This document shows, piece by piece, positions 1 to 10,609 of a DNA stretch of 64,000 bases. Both the position numbers and the translations under genes were made by a program. The stretch spans positions 37,249,885-37,313,884 of the forward strand of contig NC_084844.1 of the NCBI RefSeq assembly GCF_033115175.1, given 5' to 3'. Under the pieces are notes generated by a model. That model saw only the letters and a list, made by a program, of their open reading frames with translations. It was not told where the DNA came from and searched no databases. The stretch comes from Lepus europaeus. Lineage: Eukaryota; Chordata; Mammalia; Lagomorpha; Leporidae. Numbering within the stretch: position 1 is the stretch's first letter; each line of letters opens with the position of its first letter.

Positions 1-127
1 CAGCGCGCCGGCCATGGCGGCCATTTGGGGGGTGAACCAATGGAAGGAAGACCTTTCTCTCTGTCTCTGTCTCTCATTGTCTAACTCTGCCTGTCAAATA
101 AAAAAAAAAAAAGAAAAGAAAAGAAAG
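1..127 (+). mobile_element. C-repeat SINE, 3' part cut by window edge
   Basis: Only the 3' half of a lagomorph C-repeat is present: a GGCCATTTGGGGGGTGAACC-like block, a CT-rich stretch, then CTGCCTGTCAAATAAA and an A-rich tail. The tail form (CTGTCTAACTCTGCCTGTC) matches the younger subfamily seen elsewhere in the window, for example at 30669-31013. Confidence 0.85.
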
Positions 128-487
128 GGAGAAGCAAGCCAAGTCCACAGCAACCCAAGCTGCTGTGTTCCAGATTAACTTTGAGTGCTAGGTTTGGTCA
201 TCTGCCTGGGAGTCCTTGTGCCTGACTGCTCTCTGCATCACCTGCATCTCCTCTGATAGCCAGAGGTCCCATGAGCACCTGGGCCCGTGCGCTCTCTGCC
301 CAGGTGGCCTGGCAGCCTTCCGAGGAGCCGCATGGGCTGGGGAGAAGGTGACAGCTGCCCCCAGGTCTGCTGCAGCTTCGCAGGAGAGACTCAGCCAGGT
401 GTGTCCTGGAGGCTTCACGAGTCACCCACCTGGGGCTCGGGGCCTGGAGGTGGAGAAGCTGCAATTAGGAGGTGCAGAGTGTGAATG

Positions 488-600
488 AGAGTGTGGGCTC
501 AGAATCCCAGCGCTGCCCTTGATGGCTGTGCGACCTGGGGCACGTTGCTTACGTATCTACAAAGTGGGTAATCATGGCATCTGCCCTGGCGTTAGCAGTT
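488..600 (+). mobile_element. MIR SINE fragment
   Basis: The order 'GCTGTGCGACCTGGGGCA', then 'ACAAAGTGGGTAATCATGG', matches the MIR core (CTGTGTGACCTTGGGCAAG ... TGTAAAATGGGGATAAT). The copy is old and diverged. Confidence 0.65.
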
Positions 601-1073
601 CACTTAGGGAAAACACTTAGGGCGTGGGCTTGAGTGTGAGAGCTGGGCACAGGTCGGAGCCCAGACTATGCCGAGGGGAAGCACTGGCTCGGGTGGGAAG
701 TGTGTGGGAAGGGAGGCAGCTGACTGGAGCCCAGTCCTCCCCCGCCCTGCCCCCCAGCCGGTGAGTCCTCCCATCTGCCTGATGTGAATTGCAAATGGCC
801 TCCCTTCCCCACCCCTCCAGCCGGAGACAGCTGAGCCCAGAGCAGACCGGCCCTGGCCTGTGGGGCACTCACAGGCTTGCTCTGTCTCACCGGGTCTGCA
901 GGCGGAGCCCTCAGACTGGGGTCTCTTTCCAACAGTCTGGAAAAGAGGAAGCAAGGCCCTGTTAGGCATTCGAGGCCTTTGCAGGCTGCTCCCCATCCTC
1001 ACCCTTGTCCTCCATCCCATGTAAACCAAGCCCAAGGCCCACAGTAACAGATCGGAGGGAGATGACCTTCGCT

Positions 1074-1300
1074 GAGTGCACCCACAGGTACCAGGCCCCG
1101 GGCACTGTGTTACAGGTGTCGTCTCAGCTATACCTCCCATAACCCGATGAGGGGCGTGCTGTTGACAGTCCCCCTTCCACAGATCAAAGGACCGGGGCTC
1201 CCAGAATTCCACCACTGTCAGGTGCCAGAGCCGGGAGGCAGGACTCCACTCTGCTGCCTCCCGAGCCCAGCTCTTTACCATTGCTCCGGCCTGCCACAAA
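1074..1300 (-). mobile_element. MIR SINE fragment
   Basis: It reads as MIR reverse complement: GGCACTGTGTTACAGGTGTC, then CCCATAACCCGATGAGG, a degenerate CCCCxTTxxACAGAT block, and the 3' CAGGACTCCACTCTGCTGCC corresponding to the tRNA-related end. Confidence 0.65.
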
Positions 1301-1524
1301 CCAGACCTGTGCCAAACAGGAGGAGGAGCCAGGAAATGCAAGGAAGATATAAAAGGGGCTCCTGGAGGGGAAGTCACTGTGTGCAAGGCTGGGAATACCA
1401 ACCTCCCAAACCCAGAGGCCGGGAGCACCAGACTGTCAAAGCGCTCAGTGTTGCAGGATTGGCGACTGAGACCGGAGGTGTCTGCTGCTGCAAACATATA
1501 CCCCTCCTGCCCCCCACCCCCAAT

Positions 1525-1630
1525 CCTCTGTGCTTACAGAGGAGGAACCAGGCCCGGGAGACTAAGTGACTTGGCTAAAGTCACACTCCAGAGCCAGCAC
1601 GAACCTTATCCCTGTGGCTTGGGCACACAG
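1525..1630 (-). mobile_element. MIR SINE fragment
   Basis: TTACAGAGGAGGAACCAGG followed by ACTTGGCTAAAGTCACAC matches the reverse MIR core (TTACAGATGAGGAAACTGAGG ... ACTTGCCCAAGGTCACAC). Confidence 0.7.
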
Positions 1631-2619
1631 TCCTGCAGCTGAGGGTTAGCTGACAGGTTAGGCTGGCGTGGATACCTCCAGGGGGGTGTTAGGCGTGGGT
1701 TTCGGAGTGGCTGAGAGAGGGCCCGGGAGGGCGGGGGACAGCTGTGTGCTGCGTGGGGTTGGGTGTCTGCCTGACTCGCGCTCAGGACCCGTGGCCACCT
1801 CTCCACTTTCTGTGCCTTATCGCACGGTTCCAGCTGAGTCCGAGCTGTTTACTCTGTTCCTCTCCCAAGGGGCTCTCTGTCCCAGTCGGACAGCTCATCC
1901 TGGGGACAGAAGCCTTTGCCCTATAAGCCATGGAGAGGGCCAACAGCAAGCTGCTGAGCCCACTGCCTGGCTCGTGGGCCAGGTCTGCCTGCCAGCCCCA
2001 GGGGCCCCGAAAGCACACCCAGCCCTACCAGCCTGCCTCCGGGCTGGACCTGACCCTGGGGGGGGGGGGAGACCGGCCCAGGGGAGCAGCCCTCCCTCCT
2101 CACCTCCCCTTTGTGGAACCACATGGTCACTTCTAGACCCATGGAGCCGAGCGTTCCTGGGGTTGCTCACAGTCAGGTATGCGCAGCGTGCGGCAGCTGG
2201 ACAGCAGTGGCCTGCACCTGTGGGTGGAATTGTGGCCTGTGGCTGCCTCAGCGCCCGCCCCTTTGCGTGGGGTTTTTCTCCGCCAGCAACCATGGCTGAG
2301 ACAGGTGTCTTCCACTTGGGGCACACCAGGCTGCGTGGTCCTCGCAAGTTGAGACTTGGCCTTAGCAGGGAACTTGTGGGCACGGGAGGGTTGAGAGAAT
2401 TCCAAAAAAAGACATCCTATTAAATCTGTACTTGAGAGATGGAAAAACTGGAATTATTGTTACGAAAAAAACACATCCATGAGCAAAAAAAAAAATAAAT
2501 AGAGCTTCTGCAGGAGGGTGTGGTATTTTCCAAGCTCCTCCCTGCCTGGTGCTGGGCACTCGGAGGTGGTGGCAATGAGGAGGGAGGCATCAGTGAGAAC
2601 ATGATGATGATCAAGCCAA

Positions 2620-2890
2620 GGCCAGGGATGCCGTGGCACCTGTCGGAGGGCCTGGGTTCACATGCCAGCTCTGTCTTTGATTCTGGCTGCCCGTTGCTGT
2701 GCACCCTGGAAGGCTGTGGGTGAGGGCTCAGGTGGCTGGGCACCTGTCACCCATGTGGGAAACCAGAATTGAGGCCTGGGCTCCTGGCTTCAGTCTGCAA
2801 GCTGGAAGCTGGAGTGTGAACCCGAGGATGGGAAAGCTTTATTTTGAGCGTGCGCTCTCTTTCAAAATGAAAATAATAAAATAACAATTT
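2620..2890 (+). mobile_element. C-repeat SINE, diverged
   Basis: It keeps the C-repeat order: GGGCCTGGGTTCACATGCC, CACCCATGTGGGAAACCAGA, CTCCTGGCTTCAGTCTG, and a TTTCAAAATGAAAATAATAAA tail. The tRNA-like head is poor, which makes it an older copy. Confidence 0.7.
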
Positions 2891-2917
2891 AAAATAATCC
2901 CAGTAAAGTGAAAAGGG

Positions 2918-3115
2918 CTGCTGGCATTTCCTGAGCTCCCGCCCTGTGTGTGCTAGGGGTTTTGTGTTGGGAGCTGTCACCTTCTAGCTCCTCTGCAAGG
3001 CAATTCTGACCACAGCCACAGTGGCGATGACGCCGCCGAGACCCACAGCGCGGGTCTGCACTCCCTTGCGTTGCAAGCATCTGAGTGAGGATTTGCACCC
3101 AGGCCTGGCTTTCTC
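2918..3115 (-). mobile_element. MIR SINE fragment
   Basis: It begins GCATTTCCTGAGCTCCCGCCCTGTGTG and ends with GGATTTGCACCCAGGCCTGGCT, the two ends of a reverse MIR (ATTTATTGAGCGCTTACTATGTG ... GGATTCGAACCCAGGCAGTCT). The middle is decayed and CpG-rich. Confidence 0.6.
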
Positions 3116-3142
3116 TAGATGGCAGCAGCCACAGCAGTGACG

Positions 3143-3290
3143 GTGCTGGGCACTTTCTGTGTGTCAGAGGTCATTATCACTGCCATCTTACTGATGAGGA
3201 AGCTGAGGCTTGGAGGTTGGGCAGTGTATGGAGTTCACCGTGCAGCCAGCATTTGGATCCAGGTCCACTGACCCGTGTGCCTTCCAATTT
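3143..3290 (-). mobile_element. MIR SINE fragment
   Basis: GGGCACTTTCTGTGTGTCAG, CATCTTACTGATGAGGAAGC and ATTTGGATCCAGGTCCACTG follow reverse MIR order. It sits directly after another MIR of the same orientation. Confidence 0.7.
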
Positions 3291-4214
3291 CCATGGTGCC
3301 CCTCCCAGAGAGCAACACTGCAGCTTCAGTGTGAGCTCTTTATCCTCTCTCCCCGTGGATGGCTGCAACCGCCTCCGCCTGGGACCCCTGTTCTCCCCAA
3401 AGCTTCGCCGACCGGCCGTGGCTACTCAGCCAACAGGTGCTAGAACTCCCTTCCACCGGGAGTTCACGCTCTGCCCTTTAAAGGGGACAGTTATTGCGGG
3501 AAGGCACTGCCCAGCCAGGCCCTTTGCAGCTGCTGGCGGCCACGTGGCTGCAGAGTGGAAGCAGAGGGGTGCGAGTGGCGGCTGGGCCAAGGCGAGCAAG
3601 GCAAGGGAGGGGCTGAAGCAGCAGCTGTGCCTCCTCCACCCTCCCCTGTCCGCCAGCTGGAAGTGGGAGAGCCCAAGGCTTTGCTCACTGTGGACTTTCG
3701 CACCCTGATGTGTTGTTGTGGACTGAAATTGATGCGCACCCCCCCCCCCCCCGCCAAATTCAGGTTGAAATCCCACCCCAGTGTGATGGTGCGTGGAGGT
3801 GCCTCCCCCAACCCGAACAGGATTAGCACCGCTATCCAAAGAGGAGACGCAGGAGCTCCCTGTCTCCCTCATCCCTGCCCCTGCCCCTGTTGCTGTCTGA
3901 CCCGGGAGGACACAAGGAGAAGACAGGAAGTGGGTTCAAGGTCACCACCTCTGCTGGCACCTTGACCTCGGATGTTGCAGCCTCTGGAACTGTAAGAAAT
4001 GGAAGTTTGTGGCTGAAGTCACCCCGTCTGCGGTCATTTGTTACAGCCGCCCAAAGTGACCACAGCAGGGGGAAAAGGGCCCGGGGACCCTTCAGCCACC
4101 ACGGGGAGAAAGTGAGCTGGAGGCCGGGAAGGCTCCTGCTGGACAGTTACCCAGGCGAGAAATGTACCTGTTGTGAAGCCATCGAGGTTGGAGCTTTCTG
4201 TGTCATGGCAGCCA
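3291..4214. other. Intergenic DNA with a C14 run
   Basis: No gene or repeat family is recognised. A homopolymer of 14 C lies at 3739-3752. Confidence 0.5.
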
Positions 4215-4700
4215 GACTCCCCCTAGCAACAACCCCACTCCTGGTCCTCACTCCTACAACCATTCCTCCATGGTTCATAGACTTGTCATTGGTCTGGACC
4301 CCAGCTCCTTCCTACCTCCTACCTCCACTGCACCCCACCTGTTCCATCAGAGGATCACTGTGCATCAGCACAGTGTGTTTATGCATGCTGCTCCCTCTGT
4401 CTGAACACTACCTGCTTCTTCTCTCTTTAGAAAACTCCTATTCATCCTTCAAGACCCATTTCACATGTTACCTCCTCCTTGAGCTCTGCCCTGACCATCT
4501 GTAGCAGAGGAAGTTGCACCGACCGGAACCCCGTGATGGCACTGGTCATTTTTTGGTACACTGCAGTTCCTTCCTGTATCTGGTTCTCTGCTCACACTGT
4601 GGACTCCTCCAGGGCTGGACTTGTGCCCCGTCCATTTCTGTGTCACCAGTGCCTCCCAGGATGCTTTCAACACAGAAGGTGCCCAGCAAAGAAATGAACG
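4215..4700 (+). mobile_element. L2 LINE 3' fragment
   Basis: It follows the L2 3' region in order: CTGTCTGAACACTACCTGC, CTCCTATTCATCCTTCAAGA, TTACCTCCTCCTTGAGCTCT, TGGACTCCTCCAGGGCTGG, and CCAGTGCCTCCCAGGATG near the end. It is a long relic and is not coding. Confidence 0.8.
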
Positions 4701-5390
4701 TCCACCTCAAGTACACTCGGGTGAGGTTTCTGCTCCAGTCCACGGGGCCTGGCCCCACAGACAAGCAACCGACAGTCTGTTTCCTGCCCTTCAAAGACAA
4801 AGAGAGACAAGCATGGGGCCAGTCTTGGGTCCTCCCTTATCCAGAGACCCACGGCCGGCACCCAGATGGTTCCCCCGGGACTCACCCCTGAAAGGACAGA
4901 ACTGGGGAGAAAGGACAGGTTCTAGGCTTAGGCCGATTCATCCGTTTACCGGGAGCGGAAGGCCGGCCCCAGCCTCAGCCTGGATCATCAAGGGCTGTCT
5001 CCAATCCTGTTGGATTGTAAAATGAGAAACGACTTACACAACTCACAGGGCTGTCGTGACAACCTGGAACATTCCACCGCAGGCAGGTTGACATTCTCTA
5101 ACCTGAGAGCGGGCCCCACCTCCACTCGGGGGGTTCGTCTCTCTGCCAGGATCTCAGCTGCTTCTGCAAGGAGTTCATGCGGGGTTGTGCTTGCCTGGGG
5201 GCGTGCTTGCCTGGGGGCGTGCTTTCCTATTGCTTTCACCGGGTTCTGCAGGGGGACACAGCAGAGACATTTAGGGTTTCCACTAAGGGAGTCTGGGCCT
5301 GGAAGAAATGAGGGGAGGCTGGGAGGGGAGGAGAGAAACTGAGACGGACAGGACACCAGGGGGAGAACAGCAACAGGGAGTGGGCATTTG
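4701..5390. other. Intergenic DNA, no gene seen
   Basis: No gene or known repeat is visible apart from the short tandem repeat at 5187-5227. Confidence 0.5.
5187..5227. repeat. 16-bp tandem duplication
   Basis: GTGCTTGCCTGGGGGC occurs twice head to tail without mismatch (5187-5202, 5203-5218), and a third partial copy begins at 5219. Confidence 0.9.
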
Positions 5391-5394
5391 GTGA

Positions 5395-5659
5395 AGGGGG
5401 ACGGTGCCCGCGTCCCGTGTCGCCAGAGTGCCTGGGTGTGAGTCCTAGTCCTGGCTCCGATTCTGATCCAGCCTCCTGCTAATGCGCACCCTGGGAATCA
5501 GCAAGCAATGGCCCAAGTACTTGGGTTCCTTCCAGCCACGAGGGAGACATGGATGGAGTTCTGGGTTCCCGGCTTCTGCCTGACCCAGACCTGGCTGTTG
5601 CAGGCATTTGGGGAGTGAACCAGCAGATCTCTCTCTCTCTCTCCCTCCATCTCTGCCTT

Positions 5660-5697
<38 letters not shown>
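5395..5697 (+). mobile_element. C-repeat SINE with A34 tail
   Basis: It has the C-repeat blocks GAGTGCCTGGGTGTGAGTCC, CAAGTACTTGGGTTCCTTCC, GGCATTTGGGGAGTGAACC and CT repeats, then a 34-base pure A tail (5664-5697). The long unbroken tail is notable in a copy whose body is diverged. Confidence 0.85.
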
Positions 5698-5701
<4 letters not shown>

Positions 5702-5939
5702 CAAAAGACCAAGATACCAAGAGATACAAAGGAGACAGACAGACAGATGGAGCCTAAACAGAAAAGGAGCAAGAAAGGAAGAAACTGCAGAGGTGGGAAA
5801 ATGCAGCCACGGAGAAAGTGGGTCGGAGGGGAAGGGTCCCCAGCCAGGCAGGGACAGAGACAAAGCTGCGTCCCGCCTCCGGCCCCCAGCCCCCGCCCCA
5901 GCCGCCTGCCTCCCAGTGTTTTGCTGGCGGCAAAGAAAA

Positions 5940-6130
5940 GCCTCTTCTCCCACATTGGAATGAATTTGATATTCAATCAATGAAGATTAACTCGCCCAAG
6001 GTAAGGGGTTTTTACATCCATAAGGAAGTCAAATACGATTATGCAGATGAGAGAATTATCCTGAGATGAGGAACTGCTCTTATATGGTAATTGGGGGAAA
6101 GGGTGGACTCCCACACTGATTAGCATATCT
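5940..6130. promoter_or_regulatory. Candidate conserved non-coding element
   Basis: This is an AT-rich island in GC-rich surroundings and belongs to no repeat family I recognise. It holds a TEAD-type GGAATG core (about 5957), a TTGAT/ATCAA inverted pair (about 5966-5980), GATTAA, and GGTAATTGG near its end. The element call is inference from composition and motifs. Confidence 0.35.
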
Positions 6131-6309
6131 CCATGACCAGACGGATGGCGGAGGCTGGCAAGAGCAGAGGTGACCACGGACCCCAGTGGAGACGTCTGCT
6201 CCCCAATGCCCCACCCTGGAGAAGGGGACACTGGGCTCCAGTCGGTGACTATCCCACCTGGAGCCTGAAAAGACCCCTGCACCAGCTGCCTCTTTTCTAG
6301 AACCCGTGG

Positions 6310-6480
6310 GGGCCCAAGCAGAGCTCCTCAAACTCTCAGCAGCACGGGTCCTCTGGTCACAGCACGGGCCCCTGGTCATTCTCCTGGAAGCCAGGGCCTG
6401 GATTCTCCGGTCTGGGCCGAGGTCCTGGCTGCCCAAAGCAAGCTCCCAGGTGATGCCAATGCTGCTGGCCCGGGGCCTTG
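6310..6480 (+). mobile_element. Possible MER5-like hAT fragment
   Basis: CTCCTCAAACTCTCAGCAGC at the start and AGCTCCCAGGTGATGCCAATGC at the end resemble the two ends of a MER5-type non-autonomous hAT element. The middle is poorly matched. Confidence 0.4.
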
Positions 6481-6772
6481 TGCAGATTCTGGCCCATTAG
6501 AGCCACCTGGGGAGCACTAACAATGCACGTACGTAGGCACGCATACACGCACGCACGCACGCAGCCAGCCAGAAACCTCAGCGCCGGGGTTTTTCAGGCT
6601 GACGCTAACTGGCCGCTACTGCCAGAGTTTAGAGCCCTGACCGCAGTGCTGCCTGGGAGCCTGAGAAGTCCGGAATCTATTCCCAGTCTCCAGGGACCCC
6701 CAAGCCCCCAGGCCCTCGGGGCTGCAGGCCTTGGTAGAGAAGAGCAGCAAGCCGGTGAGTGACCACAGCGGC

Positions 6773-6796
6773 GGGGGGGGGGGGGGGGGGGGGGGG
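6773..6796. repeat. Poly(G) run of 24
   Basis: There are 24 consecutive G bases. Runs this long are hypermutable and error-prone in sequencing, so the exact length is uncertain. It can also form G-quadruplexes. Confidence 0.95.
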
Positions 6797-6839
6797 TCGC
6801 TGCCTGGGCTGCTGGGCAGCTTTGATGGAGCTCCTAAAA

Positions 6840-7000
6840 GCAGCTCTCGTGTATTGAGCACCTACTGTGTGCTAAGCTCTGCTCCTGTAGCTTCTGCAAC
6901 CCTTCAGTGTGCAGAAATCGTCGCCTAATTTAACAAATGAGGCAAGTGTGCTCAGAGGACAAAGAGCAGCGTTGTAGACGCAGGAACCCTGCTTGGTCAC
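6840..7000 (-). mobile_element. MIR SINE fragment
   Basis: TATTGAGCACCTACTGTGTG, then GCAACCCTTCAGTGTG and ACAAATGAGGCAAGTGTG, track reverse MIR. Confidence 0.75.
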
Positions 7001-7137
7001 CCCCAAAATCTGCATTCTTTCCACTGCAGCCATTGCCTCCCAGCGCTGGGTGGGGGCCCTGGGGTGTCCCCACCCAGCCTGCTGGGCCAGAAGTGGACCC
7101 GTTCTCCCGAGGTGGAAGGGAGTGGATGAAGGCCTGG

Positions 7138-7235
7138 AAGGCGAACCAGCCCTGAGTTCAAATCCGAGGTCCCATTTGCTGTGTGACTTTGAGCAAGTCG
7201 CTGCCCTCTCTGAGCGGCAAGCAGGCTCCTTCCGG
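7138..7235 (+). mobile_element. MIR SINE fragment
   Basis: CTGAGTTCAAATCCGAGGTC, GCTGTGTGACTTTGAGCAAG and CCTCTCTGAGCGGCAAGC match forward MIR closely. Confidence 0.85.
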
Positions 7236-8090
7236 ACAGTAGGGATGAGGAGGGCTCTGCAGGGCTGCAGGGAGAAGGCCGTGAGGCCGGGGCAGTGGAG
7301 CGCAGCCAGGACAGCTTTTCCTCTCTGCAGGGGCTCAAAGCCTCTAGGACTCTCGTCTCCTTGGGGCTTGGCTGGGTCCCCACAGGCTCCTTCTCTACTC
7401 TGGTGTGACACCAGTGTGAAGCCAGCTGGCTCCGGGCCTGCCTGGGCTCCACCTGCTGTTTGCACGGTACTGCAGTGCAGGAACTGGCCCCTCTGCCCCA
7501 AGAGCAGGAGCCCAGGGGTGGCCTTGGAGTGCCCCAGCCCCTTTCCCACTGCACGCACCCATTACCCGAGCTCTGGCCCTGGACTCTCCCTGGGTAAAGC
7601 TAGGCAGTAGGAAACTTCCGGCAGTTGCCAGTCTTCCTTTGCTCTCCCAGGAATCTCTCTCCAGAAGCATCCAGTGGCCATGGTGACCGTGTTAGGTTGT
7701 GGCCCTCATGTGGCCCCACATGGGGGTGGAAGTTAGCCCCTGATCTGTTTATCAGCCTGTCCAGAGGGGCTTCTCTTGCTCACTATCACAAAAGCACTGT
7801 GTGTCAACAGAAAGGGCTAATCCTCTGTGGCCTCACTCTCCTGCTCTGTAAAATGGGTATGCAGTGGCGGTCAAAGCACTTCCTAACCCCCTTCCACTTT
7901 TCAGAACACACGCCACACCCCTCTGCTGAGTTCACTCCAGCAGTTACTTTAACACACGGGAGCCTGAAGGTGGGGGCACCCCAGTCCTCACCCTGTCCTT
8001 GTCTTATTTCCACAGCATTGCCCAGGGTCTCCCCCACCCAGCCAGGGCAGTCGAAGATGAGGGTGAGGAGAGAAAGACAGGAAGGAAGAG
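7236..8090. other. Intergenic DNA, no gene seen
   Basis: No gene is supported. A short MIR-like block (CTGCTCTGTAAAATGGGTAT) lies near 7840-7862; nothing else is recognised. Confidence 0.5.
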
Positions 8091-8109
8091 GGGTCTCGGG
8101 AGGGGAGCT

Positions 8110-8664
8110 GAAAGCTGCTTGCTGTGTTCACGCTCACTCGTGTGCCTCTGTGCACGTGCGTGTCTCCTCCCCTCCTTCCTCTGTGTGTCTGTGTGTCAGT
8201 GCACGCTCTGGGTAAGCGCATCACTGTGACTCTGGCCCGTGCCTGCTGTACAGGTGTGTTGTTCTGTGAGTACATACGTGAGGCCGTGTGTGATGTGTGT
8301 GTGTGAGAACTGGGCTGTCTCAGCAGGTGTGTGTCTGCTTGGGGGGGAGGGGGTCTGTGAGTGTGTGGGGGTGTGTATCTGTGTGTATGTTAGACCAGTG
8401 TATGTCAGCCTGCGTGGGTGTGAGCATGTGTGTGAAGGCCTCAGTATGTCCAGCTGAGGCTGTTTAGCGTGGAGTGTCTGAGTGGGAGTGCGCACCTGTG
8501 GGAGGTGGGGTTGTCAGCATGGACAGTGAGCATCTGCGTGTGTGTCACCTCCTCACAGGACATGAGGCCTAAAGGGGGGAGGGGAGGTGGGTTGTGTGGG
8601 CGGAGCGTGTCCGTGGGGTGGCAGGCATCCTGCGTGAGCCAGGGTGAGAGTTCCGTGGCGTGGG

Positions 8665-8700
<36 letters not shown>

Positions 8701-8915
8701 GTGGGTGTATCAGCCTGCACAGTGTGCACGTGGTGTGGTCCAAATGGGTGCGTGTCCACGTGCGAATCCGTGCGTGCATCGCCAAGAGAGCATCCGGTGT
8801 ACAGCAGGCACCAGGGCGGGCGGGTGGGAGCGCCTGCGTGCGTGTCTGTGCGTGTGCGCGGCCACATGTCTGTGTGTCCGTGTGGGTGTGCGCCTCCCCG
8901 GCTGGGCTGGGCCCC
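8110..8915. repeat. GT-rich, G-strand-biased low-complexity tract
   Basis: About 800 bp are dominated by GTGTG, TGTGTC and GTGCGTG words on the + strand. Inside is a perfectly alternating purine-pyrimidine run of 39 bases (8665-8703) with a GT part followed by GCGCATGCGCG. The open frames on both strands here encode only Cys/Val/Arg or His/Thr repeats and are artefacts of the low complexity. Confidence 0.85.
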
Positions 8916-8929
8916 AGCGCCGTAGATCC

Positions 8930-9178
8930 ATCAACTCCGCATGATTTTGTCAATTCTGACAGCTAACTTCAACATGACGACAAATCTGGCCCCAGAGGAT
9001 ATTAAGCAAAGACACATGAGCCTATAATTTTCTGCTTCCACGTGTGAGATGCTATAATAATCAAAAGAAAATGAGTTTCTAACTACCCCGGCTCTTTGTG
9101 CTGGTGCCTTCATGCCGGCTGCACTAATTGAATCACCGGGCACCACTGTATCAATGGTGACTTGGGTATTGGGGGGTA
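8930..9178. promoter_or_regulatory. Candidate conserved non-coding element
   Basis: This is non-repetitive, AT-richer DNA directly after the GT tract. It contains a TGACAG (TALE type, about 8957), a CACGTG E-box (about 9039), CTAATTGAATCA (about 9124) and ATCAATGG (about 9150). No repeat family or coding frame is evident. The regulatory role is inference. Confidence 0.38.
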
Positions 9179-9179
9179 A

Positions 9180-9625
9180 TCAGGCGTGTGGGGGGGACCA
9201 GCTTGGAGAGGTACGGAGGCTTTTGTGAAGGTCCCATCTGCCTCCTGCGCCGAAGCTGCCCGCCCGCCCGCCCGCATTTGGCTGGACCAGCCAGTGACGG
9301 GAGGGCCGCCCCTCGCCCAGGGGAGGGCTGGGAAGGGATGCCTGGGGGAGGGGCACCTGGCCCAGATGCTGCCGCTTGGCCCCTAGCTCCCTGAAGGAAA
9401 ACTGTGCGAACATAAGGAAAAGCCAGCCCCGGGAGCTGGGCCTACCTGGTCACTTGATTTCCACGGCTGGCTTTCCTCGTGTAGCAGACGGCTGCCCCGT
9501 GGGGCGTGCAGGGATCCGTGAGGACACCCGGATTAAGACGCACCGTTGCCGTGCAGGGAGGAGGCACTTGGAAGTTGTTGAGGTTCATAGGAGTTCCAGG
9601 GTCCACAGCCCTGTCCCACGCCTCA
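9180..9625. other. GC-rich intergenic DNA
   Basis: No gene is supported. A CCCGCC triplication lies at about 9260-9272. Nothing else is recognised. Confidence 0.5.
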
Positions 9626-9627
9626 CC

Positions 9628-9722
9628 CGCTTGTCTCTCCACAGTGTGAGATGCAGGAGACTGGGGCCGGGGGAGATTAAGTAACTTGAAAGAGGCAACT
9701 GAGGCAGCCCGGAGCACGGCGC
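9628..9722 (-). mobile_element. MIR SINE fragment
   Basis: The fragment ACAGTGTGAGATGCAGGAGACTG, then TTAAGTAACTTGAAAGAGGC, matches the reverse MIR core. Confidence 0.6.
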
Positions 9723-9815
9723 AGGTGCATGCGTGCGTGGGTTGTCAGACACGGGGCCCCCGGGGGTCTCGCCACCAGTCCTGTGACTCAGTGACGGCGA
9801 CAGTCACGGGCCCTC

Positions 9816-10005
9816 CTAGAGCACTTCCTGTGAATGAACTCAGGGAATCCTCCCAAGGAGCTGATGGGATGCAACGCAGTCATCCCTGCTACAGACGCGC
9901 GGCCTGAAGCACAGACAGGCTCAGTGACTGGCCCAAGGCCGCCCTGGCTGGAAGCTGGGGGAGCTGCATCACCCGGCTGTGCCCACACCTGCTTTAGCCC
10001 CTCGA
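9816..10005 (-). mobile_element. MIR SINE fragment
   Basis: ATGAACTCAGGGAATCCTCC, CTGATGGGATGCAACGCAGT, ACAGGCTCAGTGACTGGCCC and AGCTGCATCACCCGGCTGTG follow reverse MIR order. Confidence 0.7.
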
Positions 10006-10267
10006 GGTCTTCTAGACAGAACCCCTCATTTGTCTCCTCTCTGCCCAAGGTAGCACACCACCCGATGTGAGGCCCCAGAGTGGGGTGGGCCCTGCTCCAG
10101 CCCAGCTTCCCTGTGCCCCCCACGGCGAGGCAGGAGCTGACCCCCGGGCCTCTCCAAGCAGACAGAGCGTTCTTACGTGCCTGGAACTGGGCACAGACTG
10201 GAGCGCTTCAGAGAGGAACGTAGCCTAACGCCCTGCTCAGGCACCGCAAAGCTTGGAGCAGCAGGCA

Positions 10268-10375
10268 GGGGACGGGCTTTGCAGCCGGACAGACGTGGTG
10301 CTGCTTTGGGCACCGTGTGGGGTGTTGCTGAGAGCGTCTGAGGCTCAGTTTTCTGTTACAGCTTGGGGACATTTC
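10268..10375 (+). mobile_element. MIR SINE fragment
   Basis: GGGCTTTGCAGCCGGACAGA and GAGGCTCAGTTTTCTGTTAC are forward MIR blocks, with a deleted middle. Confidence 0.6.
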
Positions 10376-10609
10376 CCCCTCCAGTCGGGAAAAGGGCAAG
10401 GAGGTCTGTTCTTCCCGCCCCATCCCTCCCCCTACCAGAAATCCTGGCCCGTGCAGGAGAGAGAAATAAAAGACAAACACAAACACATGCTGCTTGGGAA
10501 GAAACAAAGGAAAAAACACCATGACTTACAAACACCATCATCTTCATAGAAAAGAACGATTAGCTAACACAGAGGGCTGCTGGAACTGTTAAGTTTGGGC
10601 TGGTATTTG

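Larger units (their letters stand above)
128..2615. other. Unique GC-rich intergenic DNA with MIR relics
   Basis: No gene is supported. Open frames here, including a 297-codon minus-strand one at 604-1497, have no recognisable domain, run through MIR relics and look like chance products of GC-rich DNA. The tract has a G10 run near 2059 and MIR fragments listed separately. Confidence 0.6.

Noticed and set aside
604..1497. 297-codon minus-strand open frame
   Set aside because: It overlaps MIR relics and shows no family signature.
8110..8915. CRISPR-like or ordered array in the GT tract
   Set aside because: There is no constant repeat with unique spacers; it is low-complexity GT drift in vertebrate DNA.
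8441..8953. 170-codon His/Thr-rich minus-strand frame
   Set aside because: It is a direct translation of (CA)n low-complexity sequence.
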